Below are positions 35,305 to 41,974 of a stretch of DNA of 64,000 nucleotides, piece by piece; position 1 is the first letter of the stretch, and each line of letters opens with the position of its first letter. A program made the position numbers and the translations under genes. The DNA comes from Glycocaulis sp050485565 (GTDB lineage: Bacteria > Pseudomonadota > Alphaproteobacteria > Caulobacterales > Maricaulaceae), in assembly GCF_050485565.1 (NCBI RefSeq), contig NZ_JBJHBQ010000001.1:1-64000 (forward strand), given 5' to 3'. The notes beneath the pieces were generated by a model. It was not told the DNA's origin. It ran no database searches and worked only from the letters and a program-made list of their open reading frames with translations.

Positions 35305-35565
35305 GCTTTTTTCTGTCCTCCCCCACATCCGTGGGGTCGGTTCCGGCCATGAGGCCGGGCGGGCAGTCGCCCTTTTCGGCGGCCTATGGCCGCCGCAAGC
35401 GCGAACGGGCGTGGTTTTTAGTGGTGCTCCGCGCATCCGCGCGTCGCTCCTCGCATAGGCTCGGACGGCCCTTGGCCTTGCAGGCCGCAAAGCGGCCTGA
35501 AAAGCGCAAACGCGCGCCCGCGACTTTTCGCGGAACCGAGCCCGCGGATGCGGGCGAGGATAAGG
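35305..35565. repeat. Composite hairpin repeat element, copy C
   Basis: The left part (35305-35411) is an inverted version of the right half of copy A, from GCTTTTTTCTGTCCTCC to GGCGGCCTATGGCCGCCG. The right part (35415-35565) is a direct copy starting TTTTTAGTGGTGCTCCGCGC and including GCGACTTTTCGCGGAACCGA. The two halves are head to head, so this is a compound of two elements or a full-length form. It ends at the fliJ stop region. Confidence 0.85.
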
Positions 35566-35568
35566 TGT

Positions 35569-35988
35569 CTAGTGCGCCGCCCGGCGCATGCGTCCGGCGA
35601 TCTCGTCCATCTCGGCCTGTTCAGCCGCGCGTACCGCATCCTCGATGCGCGCCACGCGGCGCTCTTCGAGAAGTTCGTACTTTTTCAGCTCGCCGAACGC
35701 CGTTTCCAGCCGCTCGCGCAGCTCGCCGGCCTGCGTCTCGACCTCACGTTCGGAGGCACGCAGGTTTTCCTTGCGCTGAATGACAGAGCGCGCATAGGAG
35801 CCATAGGCCAGATAGCCTTCCTTGCTCTCCGATGCGGCGGCCTGTTCGCCCGGAACGCTGGCTTCGAGACGCTCGATCTGGTCGGCAATGGCCGCGCGGG
35901 CGCGATCAATGTCGGCCATCTGCTTTTGCAGTTCTTCCACCTTGAACCGGGCCAGCCGGATCAGCGGGGCATGAGAACGTGTGCTCAT
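35569..35988 (-). CDS. fliJ: Flagellar export protein FliJ
   Basis: 139 aa, almost entirely a charged coiled coil (VEELQKQMADIDRARAAIAD through ASEREVETQAGELRERLETA), the FliJ/YscO pattern of an antiparallel coiled coil. FliJ inserts into the FliI hexamer and escorts export chaperones. It lies three bases after fliI in the same operon; the ATG at 35988 is the only sensible start. Family identity rests on coiled-coil form plus position. Confidence 0.85.
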   Translation of the reverse strand: MSTRSHAPLIRLARFKVEELQKQMADIDRARAAIADQIERLEASVPGEQAAASESKEGYLAYGSYARSVIQRKENLRASEREVETQAGELRERLETAFGELKKYELLEERRVARIEDAVRAAEQAEMDEIAGRMRRAAH

Positions 35989-35991
35989 GGT

Positions 35992-37341
35992 TTACTCCTT
36001 TCCATCCACCACAATCTCCGACAGGGCTGCGAAACTCTCTTCGATTGAGGAGGTTTCGTCTTTTCCCTGGCGGAGGAACGCTTCTAGCGGGCCGTTAAGC
36101 GCAATCGCGCGGTCGACCTCTGTATTGGACCCGGCGGCATAGGCCCCCAGCCGGATCAGTTCTTCCATGTCGGCATAGGCGCTAAGAATGCGCCGTGCCT
36201 CGACAATGATCTCAGCCTCGCCGGGCCCGTAGACCTCCGGCGCGGTACGCGAGATGGATTTGAGGACGTCGATGGCCGGGAAGCGGCCGCGCTCGGCAAT
36301 CGCGCGCGTCATCACGACGTGGCCATCGAGAATACCGCGCACCGCGTCGGCAATCGGTTCGTTATGATCGTCGCCATCGACCAGCACCGTAAACAGCGCG
36401 GTGATCGACCCGCCCCCGTTCTCGCCCGGCCCTGCCCGCTCCAGAAGGCGCGGCAGCTCGGCAAAGACGGACGGGGTATAGCCGCGCGTGGTCGGCGGTT
36501 CGCCCGCAGCCAGGCCGATCTCGCGCTGGGCGAGCGCAAAGCGTGTTACCGAATCCATCAGGCACAGCACGTTCAGACCCTGGTCGCGGAAATACTCTGC
36601 GATGGTCAGCGTCATATAGGCGGCCTGGCGGCGCGACAGGGCAGGCGCATCGGAGGTTTCGGTGATGACAACGGCGCGGGCGCGGCCCTCCTCGCCCAGC
36701 ACCTCGTCGACAAACTCGCGTGCCTCACGGCCCCGCTCGCCAATCAGGCCGATCACGATCACGTCCGCGCTGGTGCCGCGCGTGATCATGCTCATCAGGA
36801 CAGACTTGCCGACGCCCGACCCGGCAAACACGCCAAGGCGCTGGCCAGTGCGCATCGGCGCAAAAGTGTTCAGTGCACGTACACCCAGATCCAGACGCTC
36901 ACCCAGCGCATCGCGCTGGTGGGCGCAGGGCGGCGCGCCCTTGACCGGATAGGGGCGTGTCCCTTCGGCCAGCTTGCCCTTGCCGTCACGCGGTTCACCA
37001 AACGCATTGATGACCCGGCCGAGCCACGCAGCATGAGGACGGATCACCATGCCTTCAGGATCGATGCGGGCGGGCGCACCGGCGCGAATGCCGGACAGAT
37101 CGCCATGGGCCATCATCAGGGCGGTATCGCCCCGGAAGCCCACAACCTCGCAGCGCTGGGGGTTTTCGCCTGCGCCGACATAGGCGCTGGCACCGAGGGT
37201 GAGCCCGGCCCGCGGGCCTTCGGCCTCGATCAGAAGGCCGTTAACCGCCTTCACGCGCCCCTTGAAGGTGCGCGTCTCGATCTCCTCGATACGCTCGATC
37301 AGACCTTGCACGGCAGTTCCCGCTTCGCTGTTGTCCGGCAT
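35992..37341 (-). CDS. fliI: Flagellum-specific export ATPase FliI
   Basis: 449 aa. F1-beta-like type III secretion ATPase. P-loop GVFAGSGVGKSVL, the signature block VIGLIGERGREAREFVDEVLG, Walker B VLCLMDSVTRFA and the late PPTTRGYTPSVFAELPRLLER region are all present. It energises export with FliH and FliJ. Divergent from ctrA across a 311-base gap that holds regulatory sites for both sides. Confidence 0.96.
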   Translation of the reverse strand: MPDNSEAGTAVQGLIERIEEIETRTFKGRVKAVNGLLIEAEGPRAGLTLGASAYVGAGENPQRCEVVGFRGDTALMMAHGDLSGIRAGAPARIDPEGMVIRPHAAWLGRVINAFGEPRDGKGKLAEGTRPYPVKGAPPCAHQRDALGERLDLGVRALNTFAPMRTGQRLGVFAGSGVGKSVLMSMITRGTSADVIVIGLIGERGREAREFVDEVLGEEGRARAVVITETSDAPALSRRQAAYMTLTIAEYFRDQGLNVLCLMDSVTRFALAQREIGLAAGEPPTTRGYTPSVFAELPRLLERAGPGENGGGSITALFTVLVDGDDHNEPIADAVRGILDGHVVMTRAIAERGRFPAIDVLKSISRTAPEVYGPGEAEIIVEARRILSAYADMEELIRLGAYAAGSNTEVDRAIALNGPLEAFLRQGKDETSSIEESFAALSEIVVDGKE

Positions 37342-37652
37342 CGTTCTGATACCGGTCTTGCAAGCTTTTAACGCGCGTGCGGTTTCAACGGCGTAAACGA
37401 CTGTGCAACGCCTCGCTCATACTTTCTCCACAGGCCATTGCAGCAAAAACTCTGCGGTAGCGGCACACGCCGCAGCGTGTTTTATCAATACGTTAACCAG
37501 GCGCAGTGCTGGAGGGACTCGATTCCACCGGTCGAGTCAAATCGCTGTTAACTTTCTCGAAGGAATTGTCGCGCCATTCTGCGAAGCACGTTAACCATGG
37601 GGACGACGCGCTGGATCAGGTGATTCGCGCGAGCGGCTGCGGAGAGGGACCG
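37342..37652. promoter_or_regulatory. Divergent fliI/ctrA control region
   Basis: 311 bases. Contains TTAT-N7-TTAA at about 37483-37497 (seven of eight CtrA-box positions), further TTAAC sites at 37548-37551 and before the ATG, and a cluster of GANTC sites listed separately. In Caulobacter the ctrA promoters are controlled by CtrA itself, GcrA and GANTC methylation; the same logic is inferred here. Confidence 0.55.
37516..37538. promoter_or_regulatory. Cluster of three GANTC (CcrM) sites upstream of ctrA
   Basis: GACTC (37516-37520), GATTC (37521-37525) and GAGTC (37534-37538) fall within 23 bases; a fourth, GATTC, is at 37622-37626. GANTC is the methylation site of the cell-cycle methyltransferase CcrM, and GcrA recognises methylated GANTC promoters in Caulobacter. 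Confidence 0.7.
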
Positions 37653-38348
37653 ATGCGGGTACTGCTCATCGAGGATGATCGCGCGACAGCGCAGGGCATC
37701 GAACTGATGCTGAAGTCCGACGGCTTCAACATGTACACGGCCGATCTGGGCGAAGAGGGTGTCGATCTCGGCAAGCTCTACGACTACGATATCATCCTTC
37801 TGGACCTGAACCTGCCGGACATGCCGGGTTTTGACGTCCTCAAGACCTTGCGCCTTGCCAAGGTTGATACGCCCATCCTCATCCTGTCGGGCAATGCCGA
37901 CATTGATAACAAGGTGCGCGGGCTTGGCTCGGGCGCGGACGACTACATGACCAAGCCCTTCCACAAGGAAGAGCTGATCGCGCGCATCCACGCCATTGTG
38001 CGCCGCTCCAAGGGTCACAGCCAGTCGATCATCCGCACCGGCGACATTGCGGTCAATCTCGACGCCAAAACGGTCGAAGTGAACCAGCAGCGCGTTCACC
38101 TGACCGGCAAGGAATACCAGATGCTCGAGCTGCTCTCCCTGCGCAAGGGGACGACGCTCACCAAGGAAATGTTCCTCAACCATCTCTATGGCGGCATGGA
38201 CGAGCCGGAGCTGAAGATCATCGACGTCTTCATCTGCAAGCTTCGCAAGAAGCTGGAAGCGGCCACCGGATCCAAAGCCCCGATCGAGACCGTGTGGGGC
38301 CGTGGCTATGTGCTGCGCGACCCGGTCGAGGAAAAAGGCGCGGCGTAA
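37653..38348 (+). CDS. ctrA: Cell-cycle master response regulator CtrA
   Basis: 231 aa, the same length I recall for Caulobacter CtrA. Receiver domain with acidic pocket EDD (7-9), phospho-acceptor Asp51 in ILLDLNLPD, and TKPFHKEELIARI; an OmpR-type winged helix with the near-invariant block HLTGKEYQMLELLSLRKGTT, LTKEMFLNHLYGGMDEPELK and IIDVFICKLRKKL. The C-terminus ends Ala-Ala, the ClpXP degradation signal in Caulobacter. The segment ILSGNADIDNK has Asn where I recall Met (ILSGMADID). The ATG at 37653 is certain by family; the frame is open further upstream. Confidence 0.98.
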   Translation: MRVLLIEDDRATAQGIELMLKSDGFNMYTADLGEEGVDLGKLYDYDIILLDLNLPDMPGFDVLKTLRLAKVDTPILILSGNADIDNKVRGLGSGADDYMTKPFHKEELIARIHAIVRRSKGHSQSIIRTGDIAVNLDAKTVEVNQQRVHLTGKEYQMLELLSLRKGTTLTKEMFLNHLYGGMDEPELKIIDVFICKLRKKLEAATGSKAPIETVWGRGYVLRDPVEEKGAA

Positions 38349-38379
38349 AAGGCCAGCTGCCTGAACTGACACGTAAAAG

Positions 38380-38404
38380 CCCCGGCCCTCGCGCCGGGGT
38401 TTTT
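38380..38404 (+). terminator. ctrA terminator
   Basis: Seven-base stem CCCCGGC (38380-38386) with GCCGGGG (38393-38399), six-base loop and a T-run from 38400, located 32 bases after the ctrA stop. Confidence 0.88.
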
Positions 38405-38576
38405 CTTTGGGCGGCATACCGCCCGCAAGGGCCGATTTGCGATTAACCAGACCCGGCGCCCGTGCTATATTGGATAGGTTACAGGGCAGCCCCGGACGGG
38501 GGCTTTGCATCCCCTCACCTGCCCCCGGACGGCTCACAGAACAAAGCGCTCACCCCTTGTAACAGGAGGTAGAGAC

Positions 38577-39143
38577 ATGCGTTTTCTGATCAGCCTTGCC
38601 GCTCTCGCCATCATCGCTCCGGCCAGCGCAGCCGCACAATCGGTCGTCACTATCGGTACCAGCCAGGCACGCGGCTGCTACGAGGCAGCCATGAGCGGGA
38701 CCAGCCGCGCCAGCACGGGCCTGGCCCTATGCGAGGCCGCTCTGGCCCAGGACGCGCTATCGCGGCGTGACCGTACAGCCACGGAAGTCAACATGGGTAT
38801 TCTGCTCATGCGCGACGGACGCACGCACGAGGCGCTGGCCGCCTATGACCGCGCGATCAACCTGTTTCCGGGGCTGGGAGAGGCTTGGCTCAATCGCGGC
38901 ATTGCGCGCATGCAGGAGCGCGATTATGCGGCTGCAGAGGCGGACTTCACCCGTTCGCTGGAGCTGAATGTGCGTGAGGCGCACAAGGCGTATTATCACC
39001 GGGCTCTGGCGCTGGACGCCCGCGAGCTCTACCCGGAAGCCTATGCCGACTTCCAGCAGGCGCTGGAGCTGGAACCGGGATGGAACCTGCCTTTGCGCGA
39101 ACTGGAACGCTATGAGGTGGTCAGAGCGCCGGTGAACGGATAG
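38577..39143 (+). CDS. Exported TPR-repeat protein
   Basis: 188 aa. Signal peptide MRFLISLAALAIIAPASAAA followed by about three tetratricopeptide repeats (NMGILLMRDGRTHEALAAYD, NRGIARMQERDYAAAEADF, HRALALDARELYPEAYADFQ). A perfect AGGAGGT lies seven bases before the ATG. TPR modules mediate protein contacts; the partner is unknown. Convergent with cheR, with six bases between stops. Confidence 0.85.
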   Translation: MRFLISLAALAIIAPASAAAQSVVTIGTSQARGCYEAAMSGTSRASTGLALCEAALAQDALSRRDRTATEVNMGILLMRDGRTHEALAAYDRAINLFPGLGEAWLNRGIARMQERDYAAAEADFTRSLELNVREAHKAYYHRALALDARELYPEAYADFQQALELEPGWNLPLRELERYEVVRAPVNG

Positions 39144-39149
39144 AGCGCG

Positions 39150-39989
39150 CTAAGCCACTGCCCGCGCAGCCGCCGGAGTGGTCTGCGTGGAGGGCTGGTT
39201 GCGCACATAGAGCCCGCGCTGACCGGCGACGGGCTTAAGGCTGTCGGTCAGCCCGACAACCGTTTCGGCTGCGCCCAGCACGAGATAGCCATCGGGTGCC
39301 AGCAGGGCGGCGAGGCGATCGAGAATTTTCGCCTTCGCCTCGACATCGAAATAGATCAGCACATTGCGGCAGAAGATGATGTCCTGCGGGCCATAGCGGG
39401 AAAAGTCGTCCAGCAGATTGCCCGGTTCAAACCGGATCATCTGGCGCAGTTCCGGTTTTACCCGCCAGCTATCCCCGCTCTGTTCAAAATGCTCGACGAG
39501 ACGCTGGATAGGCAGGCCGCGCTGCACCTCGAACTGGCTGTAAAGTCCGGCTTTGGCCTTTTCCAGGACGTGGGCGCACATGTCTGTGGCGAGGATTGAG
39601 GCGCTAAGCCCGCTCGTTTCGCGGATCAGCATGGCCAGCGAATAGGGTTCCTGACCCGTGGAAGCGGCTGCGCACCAGATCTTGAAGGCGCGTCCGCCAC
39701 GCGCCTGACGCAGGGCCGGCGCCATTATCTCGCTGAACAACTCAAACGGCGTCTTGTCGCGGAAGAAGAAGGTTTCGTGCGTGGCCAGCGCTTCGGACGC
39801 GGCAGCGCACAGGCGCTGATCGCCGCGCATCATCGCATCAACAACCGCTTCAGGGCCGGACAGGCCCTCGGCGCGCGCCAGCGGGGCGAGACGGCTCTCG
39901 ATCAGATAGCCCTTCTCCGGGCCCAGCACGAGACCGGAGCGCTTCTTCACCTCGGCCGCGAGGAATTTGTACTTGGGTTCGCTCAGCAT
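39150..39989 (-). CDS. cheR: Chemotaxis protein methyltransferase CheR
   Basis: 279 aa. SAM-dependent methylation of glutamates on chemoreceptors. N-terminal helical domain with THETFFFRDKTPFE, SAM motif KIWCAAASTGQEPYS, ILATDMC and the IIFCRNVLIYFD block. The last about 15 residues are a Thr/Ala-rich tail. It is the last gene of the chemotaxis operon and overlaps the cheB stop by one base (TAATG). Confidence 0.97.
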   Translation of the reverse strand: MLSEPKYKFLAAEVKKRSGLVLGPEKGYLIESRLAPLARAEGLSGPEAVVDAMMRGDQRLCAAASEALATHETFFFRDKTPFELFSEIMAPALRQARGGRAFKIWCAAASTGQEPYSLAMLIRETSGLSASILATDMCAHVLEKAKAGLYSQFEVQRGLPIQRLVEHFEQSGDSWRVKPELRQMIRFEPGNLLDDFSRYGPQDIIFCRNVLIYFDVEAKAKILDRLAALLAPDGYLVLGAAETVVGLTDSLKPVAGQRGLYVRNQPSTQTTPAAARAVA

Positions 39990-41125
39990 TATCGCGCTCC
40001 TGTCAGGCGGCGGGCGAGTTCCGGTCCGATCTGGTTGAGTGGCAGTACAAGGTCTGCAAGGCCCGCTTCGGCTACGGCGCCGGGCATGCCCCAGACCACG
40101 CTGGATGCCTGGTCCTGCACGATCACGCCGCCACCGGCCTTGCGGATATGGCCTGCGCCGTTACGGCCATCAGAGCCCATGCCGGTAAGGACGAGGGCCA
40201 GCAGGTGCTTGCCCGCGGCGCGCGCGCAGCTTTCAAACAGCGGATCAACAGACGGACGGCAGAAATTGATGGGCGGGTTCTGGTCCAGCCTTGCGCGGAA
40301 CTGACCCGGCGTGCCTTCCACCGTCATGTGGAAATCGCCCGGCGCCACATAGACATGGCCGGCCTTGAGGGTTTCACCATCACTGGCTTCACGCGCCGGC
40401 AATCCCTCACGCGAAAGATGCTCGGCCAGAATGGCGGTGAACACTTTGGGCATGTGCTGGGCGATCACGACCGGCATGCGGATCGAGGCGGGAATGTTGT
40501 TTATCACCTGACGCAGGGCCTGCGGCCCGCCGGTGGACGCGCCGATGGCCAGAAGATCGATGCGCGATGGCAGCTCGCGCCCCGAAGCCACCGGAACGGC
40601 ACCATTTTCCACCGGCCTTGCTGCAGCCGGGGACTGGGCAGTGCCAACAGGGCGATGGGGGGCATAGCGCGGGGCCAGTACGGCCAGCTTGTCGAGCAGT
40701 TCGACGCGGTAGCTTTCAGCGCCGCCCATGCGGCTGGTATCAGGCTTGGGCGCAAAGTCGGCTGCGCCAAGCGAAAGCGCCTGCAGCGTCACCTGCGCAC
40801 CCTTCTGGGTCAGGGTGGAGGCCATGATGACGCGCGCCTTGGGGGCCGCCTTGAGGATTTGCGGCAGGGCGGTCAGCCCGTCCATGCGCGGCATTTCAAT
40901 GTCGAGGACAACCAGATCAGGCTGCAGCTCGCCGGCGCGCTTTACGCCCTGCTCGCCATCAGAACAGGTGGCCGCCAGCGCCAGACGCGGATCAGCCTCG
41001 ATCCAGCGCGCCACCAGCCCGCGCACCACGGCGGAATCGTCCACGACCAGCACGCGTGGAAGAGCCCCTGGGGTGGCTCCGGGAGGAAGATTGGCGGCGG
41101 CGTTCATTGCGAGAGCCAAGCTCAC
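39989..41125 (-). CDS. cheB: Chemotaxis response regulator methylesterase CheB
   Basis: 378 aa. Receiver domain (RVLVVDDSAVVRGLV, phospho-Asp in LVVLDIEMPRMDG) joined by a linker to a methylesterase domain with the catalytic Ser in GASTGGPQ, His in IAQHMPKVF and Asp in TGMGSDG. It removes methyl groups from receptors when phosphorylated by CheA. The start is a GTG that overlaps the cheY stop; an ATG six codons on is possible. Confidence 0.96.
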   Translation of the reverse strand: MSLALAMNAAANLPPGATPGALPRVLVVDDSAVVRGLVARWIEADPRLALAATCSDGEQGVKRAGELQPDLVVLDIEMPRMDGLTALPQILKAAPKARVIMASTLTQKGAQVTLQALSLGAADFAPKPDTSRMGGAESYRVELLDKLAVLAPRYAPHRPVGTAQSPAAARPVENGAVPVASGRELPSRIDLLAIGASTGGPQALRQVINNIPASIRMPVVIAQHMPKVFTAILAEHLSREGLPAREASDGETLKAGHVYVAPGDFHMTVEGTPGQFRARLDQNPPINFCRPSVDPLFESCARAAGKHLLALVLTGMGSDGRNGAGHIRKAGGGVIVQDQASSVVWGMPGAVAEAGLADLVLPLNQIGPELARRLTGAR

Positions 41126-41487
41126 ACCAGCCCGGCTTCGGCGAATTTGGAGCCGATAATGTCGCCGTCGAACGGCTTCATCACATATTCGTCGGCCCCG
41201 GCGCGCAAAGCCTGGGTGATATGGGACATGTCATTTTCGGTGGTGCAGAACACCACGACGGGGCGCTTGCCGTTCTGCTCGGCGCGCAGCGTGACGAGGA
41301 AATCAATGCCGTTCATCACCGGCATGTTCCAGTCCAGCAGGATCGCGTCAGGCATGGATTTGCGGCACTGGTCCAGCGCCATCTTCCCGTCCTGGGCCTC
41401 TTCGCAGGCAAAGCCGAGATCTTCCACGATTTTGCGGGCCACCTTGCGGATCACCCGGCTATCATCGACTACCAGACAGGTTTTCAT
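41122..41487 (-). CDS. cheY: Single-domain response regulator CheY
   Basis: 121 aa receiver. Acidic pocket VVDDS, phospho-Asp in AILLDWNMPVMNG, Thr in FCTTEND and Lys in VMKPFDGD, all expected for CheY. It binds the FliG/FliM/FliN switch when phosphorylated. It lies 22 bases after cheW and overlaps cheB as GTGA. Confidence 0.95.
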   Translation of the reverse strand: MKTCLVVDDSRVIRKVARKIVEDLGFACEEAQDGKMALDQCRKSMPDAILLDWNMPVMNGIDFLVTLRAEQNGKRPVVVFCTTENDMSHITQALRAGADEYVMKPFDGDIIGSKFAEAGLV

Positions 41488-41509
41488 TGCCCTATTTGCC
41501 TTTCGCGCG

Positions 41510-41965
41510 TCAGGCTGCCATCGCCATATCGGCGGCGATCAGCCTGTCCATATCCAGTATGGCCAGCAGTTCGGTTTCCAGACGGTGAACGCCCGACAGC
41601 AAGGCCCGCCAGCGCGGGTCGAGATGAGCAGGTACCGGCTCGAACGTATCCTGGCCAAGACGCAGCACCTCGCCGACCTCGTCGACGAGCACGCCGAACA
41701 GCTCAGCGCCCCGCTCCAGCCCCAGCGACATGCACGGCGCATCGGCCTCACGCGCAGGCAGGCCAAGGCGCATGCGCGCATCAATCACCGTCACGATGCG
41801 GCCGCGCAGATTGAGCAGGCCGGCAATTTCCGGGCGTGCCAGCGGTACCGAGGTGATGGCCTGCGGCGCGAACACTTCGCGGATTTCGCTGACCGGCGCG
41901 CCGCACAGCTGGCCTGCGATGCGCACCGTCACAAATTCACGGCTGGTCTGATAATCGAGTGCCAT
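41510..41965 (-). CDS. cheW: Chemotaxis adaptor CheW
   Basis: 151 aa. SH3-like CheW fold with TVRIAGQLCGAPVSEIREVF, PEIAGLLNLRGRIVTVIDAR and FGVLVDEVGEVLRL. It links chemoreceptors to CheA. It lies between cheA (9-base gap) and cheY. Confidence 0.96.
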   Translation of the reverse strand: MALDYQTSREFVTVRIAGQLCGAPVSEIREVFAPQAITSVPLARPEIAGLLNLRGRIVTVIDARMRLGLPAREADAPCMSLGLERGAELFGVLVDEVGEVLRLGQDTFEPVPAHLDPRWRALLSGVHRLETELLAILDMDRLIAADMAMAA

Positions 41966-41974
41966 TATTGCCTC

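Larger units (their letters stand above)
34743..35568. other. Long repeat-rich intergenic region
   Basis: 826 bases without a credible gene. In order: a two-hairpin repeat (34803-34863), a possible small RNA ending in a terminator (34880-35008), an inverted-repeat pair with CGTCATTCCAGA/CCGGAATGACG arms (35037-35124), a GTTCCCCGTTTTCACGGGG repeat (35156-35181), a GGGTCTCCCG palindrome (35279-35303) and the composite hairpin element (35305-35565). Confidence 0.75.
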
